Assembly: GCF_021130785.1 (NCBI RefSeq)
Contig: NW_025776252.1
Location: forward strand, 186,001-250,000
DNA: 64,000 bases
From: Homalodisca vitripennis
Lineage: Eukaryota; Arthropoda; Insecta; Hemiptera; Cicadellidae
Reading direction: 5' to 3'
Of this stretch, positions 47,376 to 59,920 are shown piece by piece. Every line of letters begins with the position of its first letter. The stretch's first letter is position 1. The notes under the pieces are model-generated. The model made no database searches and was not told the DNA's origin. It was given only the letters and a program-made list of their open reading frames with translations. Made by a program: the position numbers and the translations under genes.

Positions 47376-50319
47376 CACAATTATTCACAATGGTGAATAA
47401 AATAATGATCTTGTGCTAAAACTTTTTCATATTGAAAATCCCTATTGGTTTTATGAGTTAAAGAATTTTTAAATAAACTATACATTTAAATTTATAAAGA
47501 TCTACTTTAGTAATGCACGGGTCAATAAGTAGTAGGTTAGAATTTTTATAAGAATACGTTTAAAATCTTTTATTCCAGTACATTATCTGATGATTCGCAT
47601 GAAGATACGTTGACAATCTCCAACCGCTTTGTCTATAATTGAAAAAGTTAAATACTATGAGGAGATTTGGACGATATTTATTCACACAACCTTTAAATAG
47701 GCATTTAAAAAAGGGACGCTATAAGGGAAGCGACATATTTTAAGCATCACCATTGTTGTAAACAATATTGTGGATTCCTTTATTAATGAAAAATTATTTG
47801 GAATCTGGTCTTTTGATTTTGAATTTGATAATATAACAGCTATGAGATAATCTTTGTTTAGTTTTAAATAGCTTAATACTGAAATACACTAGTAATTCTC
47901 AATACACTACCCATCTTGTTATCACCTGATTGGTTCTAATATGTGCTAATCTTCCTTATATTTAATTGTTTCTGTGGTTTGCTTTACACTCTCTAATTAT
48001 TATTACACGATTATAGTTTTCTATATTGTGAGAATTAAATTTATCAGTCTATGATAATAAAGGTAGTCCATAAGGTTAATAAATTTGAATACTTTTGGGC
48101 CTTGACAAATGAATGTGTAATTCAACGTGATAATGGTAAAGCATTATAAGGAGCATTGTCTTTAAATTTCTGCTACCTTTAGCCAGAGATGTATATAAAA
48201 TACTTTAAAACAATTTATGTTTTTAGTTTAGACTCGATTTTAAAGTTTTATGTTTTAATCCTGTATATTATATAGTTCACAAACGTTTGATTATATTCAT
48301 TTTGGCAGTTCATACGTTTATTTTAAATGAAATTATTCTCTACTACAGTCAGAAAGAAAAAACACAACAGCCTCTGTTTGAACCTAATCTAATGTATGAA
48401 TATGTATTAAGTAAGTAAGTTTGCTTGTTTTCAGGACGACTGCTCGTGATGAAAATGCAAACAAGATATTCATGAGTAATTTTTATTCACAACGTGTTTA
48501 TCGGTGACAATGCATATTTGTTGAGTAGAGTTGTAATAACAGAAAATACACGGCGTGACGTAAGGTGTACAAGCTTCTACATAAATAATCTGGCGCTGCA
48601 ATCCCATTTTCAGTATTCCGTGTGCACAGCAAAGAAAGAGTTTTCACTCGGATGTTTGTATTGTAAGATCGACATGAAGTAACATTATGGGATAATAATG
48701 AAGTTATTTAAATGACATACATATAGAACCGTTTACACTTTAATAATGCTCTCCTTTATTATAACTTTCTCTTCATATTAAACTATAAGTAACACAACTT
48801 TATAAAAGCCACGTGATTATTAGTACAATTATTTATTGTATTGCTATTATAAAGTAAACCTTGATCCTCACCAAAACACTCAAAAGTGCGTATGCGTTTG
48901 GTTTAGTGTATCAGTTCAGTTGTCTGTATTGGACAGAAAATAGGGACCATTACCTCCGTAGAGATCCTGTACAAGAGGTAAAAATACTTTAATCGCAGAT
49001 ACTGCATCCTGATTCGTACTAGATTCTTTCCGAATGAATACGGTTTCTTATTATTTCTTCTGAAATATAAGACCACGATATATAAATCGGGAGCCTTATT
49101 CCAGCGTCGCAAATGGAGCTCACGAGAAAGATCTAGTGATGAATTTGCAAGACATTCGCTGGTATGCTATTTAACCTGCCCAATGCTGCCACACACACAC
49201 CGCATCTTCGAACTACAATTTCAACAGGTCCAATGGCAGATATATACATTGGATAAATATCTCTAGCTTAAGTTTCCCAGAACCGATAACTACAAGTTAA
49301 AATAGTTTTTAGTCTTCCTTAAGAATAGATATTACCATAAAGTCTAGAGTTGTCCTGGTGATCATACAACTTTTAGAGTATATCGGTCCATTAAAATGTA
49401 TGATTGCCATTGTGTGAAAGAAATGCCATATTTATAAGAATGATATAGATATAAATTACAATAAATATTGAATGTAATATCCTGTTGTTTTCGTAGCCAA
49501 TTGTAACCAAAATAATTTAACAAAATTAAAATCGTCAAAAATTGGGTAAACTTTACCGTTTAAAGTTGAATTAACGTACATTCCTTCTCTACATTGCTTC
49601 ATAAAAAATAAATTAACGCTTGTTCCATGATATCTAATTATTACCAACAAAATACAAATTTAAATATTACAATCGTAAGGTTTTTAAAACAAGGGATAAA
49701 ATAAAAACTAGAGTTATTTTTTACAAACCAAATCTTATTAACTAATGATAATTTGAGTTATATACTGTTTCAAACTAGAATAGAAGCACATAATAGACGG
49801 TGTAGCAAATATCTTACCTCAGATGTAAAAGAACCAACAAATGTTTTCCACATATTTTGGAAACTTATAAAAGAACATAGGATTCCTTGAAATTATCCTG
49901 GTTTTAAACTCCTTAGGCTCTAAAATGTTTGTCTTCTGTAACCCGTTAAGCCTTGTAGCGTACTGTTTAGCATTTAATCACTTTCATCAATATTCTGTAA
50001 GGTATTTTTTTCTTACCAAATTCAATTCATTTCATTTCTAAATAATGCTGAAAGTAATATTTTAAACCCCTTTATACCAATTTACTACACATTGTAAAAG
50101 TAATATCCAATATAGCATGGTTTTTGAAGAAATTGTGTGTTGTTTCATATTTCTTTTAGCTCAACATTTTATGAATTAAATGTTTCTGGCTGGGTGTCGG
50201 TAAAGCTTAATGCCTAAAGAGCTCCAGAATTTTATTTCTGTCTGAGGGAAAACTGCCTTACATTATTTATATGAAATATCTTGTTTCTATGGTTACCATC
50301 TTGTTCAGTGATTCAGATA
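47376..50319. other. Gene-free stretch
   Basis: Nothing recognised. The frames at 48494-48682 (plus) and 48903-49112 (minus) lack motifs. The region 48880-49210 is modestly GC-richer. Confidence 0.4.
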
Positions 50320-50323
50320 TTAA

Positions 50324-51403
50324 CCCTTTCAGGGCCAGGACCAAATATGAGATGTTGCAAAATTTTTTCACATATCATATCCCCTTGTGACTAGTCCAAA
50401 AGTGCCAGGCTAAAATTGGCAATTTTGCAGTCTCTTAGATTAAAATTTATAACTTTTCATAAACATTAGAGAATGACCTAAAAGTTGCACCGAATTACTC
50501 GTATAGATATTACTATAAAAAAAAAAATATATATATATGTAGTTTTAAGTAATGTAAAATTTAAAAAAAATGTTGTAATGGATTACATAAAAAAAATTTA
50601 TTTTTTATTTTTTTTGCAAATAACTAAAAAAATGAAAAATAATTTTACCGTATGAAGCTATGTTATTATATTGTACATTTAGAAAGGAACAACCATACAA
50701 AATTTTGTGTTATTTCTCTCATAAATAAATTTTTTATTACACATTTTGTATAAATACGCATAATTGTACTTCGCAAACATTTTATAAATGATAAAGCAAC
50801 TGACTATTACACTGCAAGAAACTTAAAATAAATATTCACATTATGGATTTACCGGTAAACAGATGATTGTAGGATCCATAAACAGTTTCAATGCAGTTAA
50901 AGACACTATTTACCAAGAAATATTTACACAATTTTATTTGAAATTTATTTACACTTTTTCTATTTACAAATATGCTACTTACAATTTCACTCCCGTGAGA
51001 TCGCAAATTGTCAGTCATTGTAACTACTACACACAATCGCTACGCAGGTAACTACTAAACACTACTAATATTTACAACCACAAAATAAAATAATGAAGAC
51101 GAATCCAGCATACAATAGTACGATTACACAAAAGCATAAAGAATTAACAACAATAGATCGAGTCAGCTGATAATGTCACGTAAAAATTACCCAATAAAAA
51201 TGCACAGACCTCCAAAATAAAAATGATATTCATATTAATTATCTACAAATATACCAGGGAATAAAAAAAACATAAAACTTTAATCATTTGACGTCGTATT
51301 TATTTAAGAAAACGACGAATATCAAGGCGGCAACATATTGCCGCCTGGCACTTATCGGACGCGGTCTATGGCGGCAATATATTGCCGCCTGGCCCGGAAA
51401 GGG
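50324..51403. mobile_element. Non-autonomous piggyBac-type element with TTAA duplication
   Basis: The left terminus CCCTTTCAGGGCCAGG (50324) and the right terminus, reverse complement CCCTTTCCGGGCCAGG (ending 51403), are inverted repeats of about 16 bp with one mismatch. TTAA lies on both sides (50320-50323 and 51404-51407). CCY-type ends plus a TTAA target are hallmarks of the piggyBac superfamily. The 1080 bp interior is very AT-rich and encodes no recognisable transposase. The frames at 50863-51051 (plus) and 50836-51036 (minus) show no piggyBac motif. Near the right end are two GC-rich palindromes (51326-51345 and 51370-51389). Confidence 0.82.
51326..51389. repeat. Pair of GC-rich palindromes near the right end of the TTAA element
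   Basis: 51370-51389 is a perfect 20 bp palindrome, GGCGGCAATA-TATTGCCGCC. 51326-51345 is nearly the same with 8 bp arms (GGCGGCAA/TTGCCGCC). Both are followed by TGGC, and the repeat spacing is 44 bp. The left end holds only a decayed equivalent (gtgccaggctaaaattggca near 50402). They look like subterminal protein-binding sites or hairpin-forming ends. Confidence 0.8.
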
Positions 51404-51407
51404 TTAA

Positions 51408-53800
51408 AATAAATTTCATGTAATGGAATTCAGTAAGTTTATAAATTTGTGTACTCTGCAACTTTCTCGTTGCTATAATTGTTACCAACAAGATGTGCAA
51501 TAAGGTTTCGTTAACTCCTATAAAATTACATCATTATGGTGATGAGATGCCGTACCCATAGAAAAGAAGGTTGATTTTCTATATAGTTTTCAATTTGTAC
51601 CTAAATAATAAAGTGACATTAAAATAAAATATTTTTCTAAATACAGTTTTAGTTTCTTTCAAGTAAATTTTAATCATCTTAATTCTTGGTAAAAGGTACA
51701 AACAATATCAGTTTTCTTTTAAACTATATCATTGAGTCAAAATATGTGTTACAAAAAATTATATTGCTGTGTAAAAATTGATGGAATATAAGAAAAACAT
51801 ATATTACAAAAATCAATATTTATAAAATATATGTTTATTTTGTAACAATTCGAACGTTATTATCCTTTAAATCAATGGTAAGCGAAGCTATTACAAGCTG
51901 GTAATACATTTTAATTTTGTTTGAAGTATGAAGTTGCTTCTCCAGCAGTGCTTTTAGTTTCACTGCTTTCAACTTTGTATTGTACATTGAAAATGGTTGT
52001 CAGTCTGTACTCGCAATTGTAGATAAACTTTGAGAACTGTATAGTTCTATTTACTGAAATTTGGTGTACAAATATAAGGTACTCCCAAATATAGTATATT
52101 AATGATGGAATTATTAACGCCACAGATAATCCTAAATATAGCACAGATAATTCAGTTTCTTATTTTTAATTATACGTCAAAGGTATCTCTCTGGATTGAG
52201 TAACTTCTATTGAGCTCTGTAATATTTAGTTTTCTAAACTGTAGGAAAAAAATATAAGAATCAGTAAAATGGTCCAAATCTGCTTTAGAATACCACTATA
52301 GACCTACATTCCACTCTCCGACATTTTTCTCTCTTGACTGTTGGAAATTATTGCCAGAAGTTCATGTATTCAGTTCATTTTTTGTTATGGATCCTTTGAT
52401 ACCAATGAGTACAATATATCGGAATTACAAATAATATAGTTGTTTTCTTTGCACTAGAGGTTATGCAATAATTAATTAAATTGAGATTACAATAAAATAA
52501 TTGAAAAGTAATATAAAGGACTGAGAATAATTAAGCTAGAGAGCAAAATATGTTACTGTATCGGCAAATATTAATTTTAATTTTTACCTTATTCTACTCG
52601 TAGCCACACCTAACCGATTCTTCAAGTTATACCTCATTAATGTAAATATCAAAACAGAATGGGTAATAAAATATGTATAAAATAAGGAGGAATTAAAAAA
52701 GCTGGAAATATTATATTCTCCTATACATATTCCTCTATTGGCTCAAAAGAGATACTGTAAATAAAAAAAAAACAATATAGTTATTTCATTAAATTATAGT
52801 TTGTTGTAAAGATAAAGTGTATTAAACATGGTAGAATCATGGTACTGCAATGAACATGTGTAATGGGAAACATAATCACAGTTGAGAGCCCTGCAGACAA
52901 TCATGGACCAGAAAACATGACGAGATTCCCCGCAGATGTTGTGTTTATGATAATGTTGTCATTTTTTACACAGACTCAAATTGTAGTAATTTTGAAGCAT
53001 GAAATTTAGGCTGTGGATTAGCATAATTTACCACTCGAAGTTCTAGAAAAGTTTATTTCCGCCTATCCTCTTCGAGAACGAGTTTTTACGATTTTACGTA
53101 AATCCTAATTTTTATATAGACATAAATTGAGTTTTATAGTGGTGCATGTCATACCACGTAATTGTTTGGCGTATTAGCAAAAATATAAACATTATGATGC
53201 GTCAAATACAATACATTTAAACTGATTTTATAATGTATGTAAGTATGGTGGAACGAAGGAATCGCATTATAGTCAATTTTCACCGAGTGCTACGTAAAAT
53301 AATAGCATACTAATCCCAACTATTTGCAATAAAATTTATGTACACAATATGTCTGTAATAGAAATATTTTATCTGTAAACTTTGCATCTGGCATTACACT
53401 GCATTTGTAAATGAATATGAATGAGTTGTAAAATAATACATGTCCATCTATCGGATTATACGTCCGCCTTTTTGGTCTACCACTCCGCGTACTGGGAATA
53501 TTTTTGACAGTAAAATTTATTTCCATATGACTTTCATCCCGTATGATTTGCAGGTAATCTTAAAAGTGAAATAATGGACTGGTTATTCTCCAAGCGATAT
53601 CAGCGAGTCGGTTACAAGATACGCGTCGTACGTGGTTTTTTTCATTATTTTTTTTCTTGGTTCATTATTAATTAGACATGCGATACACATGAAATTATTA
53701 ATAATATATTACTATAATATAAATTATACAATATATTTAAACATATGTTTTTGATAAATAAAAATAAAACAATTCATTCTTAAATTATATGTACATTACA
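51408..53800. other. Gene-free stretch
   Basis: No feature recognised. The frames at 51911-52144 and 53320-53526 (minus) carry no motif. Confidence 0.4.
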
Positions 53801-53834
53801 AAGCAGTCGGTTTCGTTTATTTATTTAAAGGAAC

Positions 53835-54068
53835 CTATCTTCTTCTAGAACGAATTGTGTCTATTCTTCTAATTGGCTGAGCGTTAGCAAAACCTTTCCC
53901 ATGAGGTGATGAAATAGTTTTATTTTGACTGTCTCTTGGCCCACTCGATGACGTAAAGGAACTGGCTAGTAGACTATTGGGTAATAAATCTTCTTTTCTG
54001 CCCAAACAACACTTCGTTTGATAATGGTTCGTGTCTTTGCATATGTCTCTAATACTTTTGCATTGGTA
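53835..54068 (-). CDS. Candidate 3'-terminal coding exon of an unknown host gene
   Basis: The minus strand is open for 77 codons with no in-frame ATG at its start, ending LLASSFTSSSGPRDSQNKT, then HGKGFANAQPIRRIDTIRSRRR and a TAG at 53837-53835. The composition (S, R, Q, G, P) is more protein-like than the K/N/I/F-rich chance frames around it. The first part has CKSIRDICK and TKCC. An AATAAA signal follows within about 20 bases (around 53815-53822). No strong acceptor is visible, though TTAG near 54045 is possible. I do not recognise the protein. Base content and the poly(A) signal are the only support. Confidence 0.25.
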   Translation of the reverse strand, partial: YQCKSIRDICKDTNHYQTKCCLGRKEDLLPNSLLASSFTSSSGPRDSQNKTISSPHGKGFANAQPIRRIDTIRSRRR

Positions 54069-54456
54069 TTATTATAAAATAATGATGGAAAGACATACAT
54101 TCTAGAATTGTTTTATTAAATAATGTTATCCTGTATGCAATTTTAAATGTGAAAACTTTATTCGTCTCGATATAAAAAAGACAAATATTAAGGGTTCCCA
54201 CCAAAAGTAGATTTAACTCATCAATTCCGTTTTATTTGCTTAGCTATTATCTGTAACTTTAAATATTCTTACATTATTCAACCATAATTATTAAAAAAAG
54301 AAAAAAATATCATGTGGCCATATAGCTTGAGAAACATTCCATCTGTTAGTGTTTAAATTTAATATGAAACTTTATCTCTACATAGTCCCAGATGAGTTCT
54401 ATGGTGGTAGAAGTCCATTCGTGGAATTTTTCTTCAAAATAAACGAATGCGCTCAC

Positions 54457-54489
54457 CCAGCGGGCTGACACAATTCCTCTTTTGCCGGC
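54457..54489 (-). CDS. Candidate 33-base internal exon, unknown gene
   Basis: On the minus strand a good acceptor (TTTTCATGTTCCACAG) ends at 54490, and a donor CTGG|GTGAGC follows 33 bases later. All three frames are open; one reads AGKRGIVSARW. The patch is clearly GC-richer than its surroundings and lies about 400 bp upstream, in the same direction, of the candidate terminal exon 53835-54068. Splice-site matches alone are weak evidence in AT-rich DNA, so this could be chance. Confidence 0.2.
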
Positions 54490-56582
54490 CTGTGGAACAT
54501 GAAAATGTATTTTCTTTATGGTTTTCCTTATTTCTGTCTTTTTCTATTCTATAACGAGATTGAAAATGTGCAGTTAATTTTTTTACCTTAGTAGAGTCTG
54601 TTATGTGGCATTACGAGGATTGATTATTAAAGTAAACATTATTGATTCCAAAACATCTTATCGCTGTTAGTAACAGTCTCGCAAATATTTTAACCTCCTT
54701 ATAGTTATTCAATTAGTAAAACACAACCTATCAACTCTCACTGGTGTAACTTTTATTTGTAATTATTTTTACTTGAAATGACAGTAAGGTTTGTTAGATA
54801 TTAAGGCCAACATTAATAATAATTCTGTTGAGCTTACAGACCCTGGGCTCTGTATCAATATTTACGCTGATGGCCAGGACTTGATAGCTTGCAGCTCCGC
54901 CCTTGGCACTGCGATATCTTGTGGAAAAATACGTGTTAATGACCAGAAGGATTAAGGACAATGTCTCAGATATTTTACATAAAACAAGTGTTTTTAATTT
55001 TAAATTATTTTCCATTAGGTAAGAAAATTGTATTGCTAATCCTGCATTTAGTTTTTTTCTTCGCCTCTGCCCTTGTAATCTATACATGTAATATATGATT
55101 TTAAACAATGCACTGAGAGGACCACATCTTTCGATTGTACTCCAATAACATTAAAGTGTAAAATTTTGTATAGTATTGAAGGTGGTTTTAAAACATGAAA
55201 CCGAGAATTATCGCACCACTTTTAGCGATGAATTTAACGTGTTAAATTGTCCTAGCCCTGATTAATCCATACAGGGACTGTGTCTCGGTGTAACTATAGC
55301 GCTTAAAATTATATCCATAAAGATCCACTAGACACAGGTTAAAATATTTACATAATTGTTAGTTAATCATATGATATAATACTTCGTTTTAAACAATTAA
55401 TTTAGTTGCTAGATTAATTCATCTATATAAAAACTAGTGTATATAAATTACATAGATGTTATGTATATAATACAAAATATACGAGAAAGTTATTACGAGT
55501 AATTCAAATAAGATTCAATACATACATGATCTAATTCTCAACTATGTTCTCCGTTTTACCACTGTAAAATATTAGCAAATACAAGATAAACTAGTCTAAT
55601 CTTTTCTCCTTGCTATTTTAGATAATAAACATGTCCACCCGAGGAAATTATCACAGGGTTCCATTACAATTCTTATTATTATTAGATTAAATTTGCTTTC
55701 ACTCAGAATTACAAAATATATTAGTATTCCTCTACACTGGCAATAAAATAACTTTTTACTTTTCGGTACTTAAAGTTGACACATGGGCAGATAATTTGTC
55801 CAAATTAAATATTTAAAGGATAAGACCCTTTTTTGACCATAACCCTAATTATTAGTTTCTGTGTCGAATCTGGCTCTTAATCTGTGTTACACGATCAGCC
55901 CACAGGCCAGTGATTAATGGTCCAGAACATAATAATAATAATGCATGGGAAATAGTCTTATTTAAATATCTTAATATTATATCATATACAAACGAAATAT
56001 GTCAGTGCTATGTTTATGCTATATAATTTGTTTAATTATTCTTAATAATTTTTATTTTATTTATTATGTGTGTAAATTTATTTATTTTATTCCATTCATT
56101 CTGTGTCCAAATTTTTAAATCTATTTTTTACAGTTATGTCAAGATTCTAGACAACATAACTGAGTAAAGGTAATTATTCTATGTTTATACTATATTTAGG
56201 AATAATAGTGATTAAAAAAAATTCGAGTATCTACGCTACAGTATATCAGATATTACAAACAATGTCAGGAGCATGCAGCCTTGTAAGAGTAATGAGGCAT
56301 TCTATCCTGGCGAGGAAAATATTATTATATCCCACTCCATTAGGCTCAGCGTAAATAATGTGATATTTTTTACCTCTGTTAAACAAACTTTTAATCAAAA
56401 GTAATAAGAAACACTTCTTAAACTATAGTTCTTGGTATTATTGACACAAGGATTTTTATGTACAATAATACGAGTACACTAAAATGACTATTCAGCACAA
56501 AACAAAAAAAATCCTAGGCCAAAATAAAAGGGATAAAATGTGTTTTGTTTAATAATGCGGATTATTCGAAACACACACACAG
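54490..56582. other. Stretch without a recognised gene
   Basis: The longest frame, 54794-55108 (minus, 104 codons), has no motif and no neighbours that support it. I rate it as probable chance. If the candidate exons at 53835-54489 are real, this would be intron. Confidence 0.35.

Positions 56583-56632
<50 letters not shown>
56583..56632. repeat. (TA)n microsatellite, insertion site of a MITE
   Basis: A TA run with one phase break, directly followed by the CAGGGTG terminus at 56633. The TA continues briefly on the other side after 57157. Confidence 0.9.
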
Positions 56633-57157
56633 CAGGGTGACAATTAAGTCTGGAACCCCCTTTTTTAATTTTTGAACCAAAATAGAAAGAAATACCAAAG
56701 TTCAAACGTGCTTACTGGTGATAGTAACGCACACATCTGCCCAATTACCGACCAGATATTCCCTTTGGGGGACGGTCCACAAGGAGTCAGACAAAATTCT
56801 TAAATAGCAGCATAGGTCAAGTTTGGTATCATAGGTCAATGTAGTAAATCAAAGCCAGGAATCAATAATTATTACCAATAACACAATTACTGTTAGAATG
56901 TGAAAGTGGCAGATTGAGTCATACACAGCATCCACAGAAACTTAACGTTTGGGCAGGTATTATAGGAAACTTGACCTATGCTGCTATTTAAGAATTTTGT
57001 CTGACTCCTTGTGGACCGTCCCCCAAAGGGAATATCTGGTCGGTAATTGGGCAGATGTCTGCGTTACTATCACCAGTAAGCACGTTTGAACTTTGGTATT
57101 TCTTTCTATTGTGGTTCAAAAATTAAAAAGGGGGTTCCAGACTTAATTGTCACCCTG
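56633..57157. mobile_element. Internally deleted Tc1/mariner element with ~190 bp inverted repeats
   Basis: The left end CAGGGTGACAATTAAGTCTG (56633) and its reverse complement at 57157 are flanked by TA (56631-56632, 57158-57159). The arms 56633-56824 and 56967-57157 are almost identical. The ~140 bp centre keeps a scrap of transposase (see 56874-56970). This is a deletion derivative that still has both ends and so could be moved by a related transposase. Confidence 0.9.
56874..56970 (+). pseudogene. Transposase remnant inside the 56633-57157 MITE
   Basis: One plus-strand frame reads LLLECESGRLSHT, then QHPQKLNVWAGIIGN up to the right arm. The string PQKLNVWAGI corresponds to PQKLNVWCGI in the 15750-16865 transposase, which lies between the first and second catalytic residues. 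Everything else of the gene is deleted. The match identifies the parent as a Tc1/mariner element of the same general group. Confidence 0.75.
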
Positions 57158-57159
57158 TA

Positions 57160-59920
57160 TATAAAGTGCTACTAAACGCGCAAAAACAGAAATTAAAACT
57201 AGTCTCATTTTAATGTAATCTTTTAATCATAAACACTAAAATATCTACTAGATAGATCTCTCTTTCCGTAGAACTATTGCAAGTATCCATTAGCTTTCAC
57301 TAAATTAACTGCAGAATTTGCAATTTGTTCAGTAGGGCATTGATTGCGAAGTGCATGGTAACTGCTTTTAAAAGGAATATAACATATAGCAATGTAAAAT
57401 GCATCAATACTTTAAAGACTAATACTAATGTTAAATAAAGCGGGTACATGTAGATCTATCGTAGTTTTAAAAGAGAAGGAAACACAGATCACAATGAAAC
57501 AACGATATGAGAGCGTAGCGTCCAGGGAACTATTTAACTGCAGAGGTAATTTTCAGATTTCTCACGGGAATTTCACATAATACACATCTGGTTTTTCATG
57601 CTAAACAGCACTGTGGGATATTTCTGAAGGTTTCGTTAATTACCGGATAGTTAAAAAAACGAATACAAAGTTTTATGTGAGTATGAGCATCAATGGTTTC
57701 CAACACTGTTTTTTGTTGTTTAACTAAAGAGATTTTATAAGATGAAATATTTAATTGATCAAAGACAGTAACTAACTTATTCGTACATTATAAAACGAGA
57801 AATGCATGTCTTTTCAATAAATTTAAACATTAATAACATTTTTATTCCTCTGAAATTAACAAAAGTATTTCATATATAAGATAACTTTATAAATATATCC
57901 TGATAGTTGAAAAATTATTAAATTCTATATAAATTGGTAACAAAGAAAATATATTTTAACAAACAATATCTACATTATTTATAACATTCAATGGGTAGTA
58001 AATACTTGTTTGAACGTAACGCTGGAAGTAGTTTTTATTTTCATAAAAAAGAAATATATACTGGGAACTACATAATGAGTTTAATAATATTTTCTCTGTA
58101 TAATCCATTCACCAATGAATTATTTTAACTGTAAATTAATAAATATATAAATTTATTGATTAATTAATACATTTCAAGATGCCTAAATTAAAACATATTA
58201 TAATTATACTACCCTGCTATATAAAAAATGGCCGGGGAAACATATTAAATCTTCCCAATATTTGGATCGAAGCCAACATTTCGGAAATTGCATTAATTTA
58301 AATGAGCAGACATATTAATCTAAACTCAGCTAAAGTAATGTGATACTCAGTTTCAGCCTAGATCAGATCATCTATGTGTAGTGTAGTAGAAGTATATATG
58401 TAGTGGAAGAAGCGTGAATATTTTAGATTTCTCCAAAACATCTATAATGCGTGAAGAGTGCACTATGAAGGTACTCCATAAATAAGGTATATTAAATAAC
58501 CATTTAATATTTGTTATTGTTGCAATTTCTGTCATTATAATAGATCATATATAGCTCCTTAGATATCATTTGTTACTTATAATAGTGTTTATTAAATATT
58601 CCATAAATTTATGATATAAAAATCGTATTATTATAAATAATGGTATACATTCTTTCTTATACAATCTAAGAAAACTTCTTATTGCAGTAAATTCTTATAT
58701 ATTAGCAAACATCGATTAAATCACAAGCTAATTATACATTATATGAAGTAAATCTAAGAATGAGTTTTCTTCTAATTACCGCATATAAAAAATACACCAC
58801 CTATAATTTCTTAGACAAATAACAGTAATGCAAAATTAATTATTGTTATATACATTATATATATTGGTGTTCCTAACCTCAAAAAAACTATGCCCATTGT
58901 AAAAATCAAATTTTATTACATAGATTTTTATTGAAAATGTAATTAAATGTAAAATGTATGTATACATATTTAATGATTGAAATATTCATTGTATATTTTT
59001 CCCTGAGCATACTCAATGAACGGAAGTCTTTATTGGCTAAACTTAAATCAAAGAGGGTGAAAACAATTTTCTTTTCAGGTTTACCTACTTGCCTGCCTAT
59101 CTGTTTGTCTGTATGCAGGATATCATGAAATTTAAATTATCTATAGACTTTAAACTTTGAATAGCACTTCTCTATTATATTCCTTATTGTACAATACCAA
59201 GTCTAAGTTCGATAAGTTCAATGATAACTCAATTAACCTCTATAGGATATGGTTGAAAGTTGGCATACATAATTTGATTGCTGTTATGGATAGTAACTAT
59301 GAGAAATTAAATAAATGTTGAAAATTAAACATTTTCATTCCTTGAGTAAAATAAAATAAAAAAAGTAAACGGTGCAATGTTCCAAGACGGTGAAACTATT
59401 TAATTTCAGCAAATCCGTAAGTTATAATACCCCCCTCCATAGCTCACTTGAACATGTTATTACATGAAAACAACAATACAAACCTAATTTGGAGAACAAA
59501 ATATAAATGTGTCGCGTGGAAAGATATTTTGAGAAAAATGTCATCTTTAGACTCAATATTTTGAAAAAACAAATATATATCTCGGTGTATAAAAGAAATT
59601 GTTGATGGTCCATATACAACTATGGAATTTGGCTGAGCGTAATTGATGTGTCCATTTCTTTTATGACAACAAGAAATCTTGAAATTAAAATGAGTTTTAG
59701 ATTTAAAACTGTGCATGGAAGTTTTTAAAAAGCATGTTTTCACACACTTCGGGAGTACTTTCTACCTCATACATGCACAGCTGATGATAAAAATTTACAA
59801 TCACTTTTACGAAAAATAACCTAATCATAAGTAAATCATAATTTTTAATATACAATTACTAGTTTATTGGAACTTTGCACACGAGTTCCTATTAAATATC
59901 GAAGTCGTTATTTATATTTT
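57160..59920. other. Gene-free stretch
   Basis: AT-rich, no recognised feature. The overlapping minus frames at 59422-59743 lack motifs. Confidence 0.4.

Noticed and set aside
54794..55108. 104-codon minus-strand frame
   Set aside because: No domain, no homologue I recognise, no splice or poly(A) context tied to it. Frames of this size are expected by chance in 64 kb on six frames.
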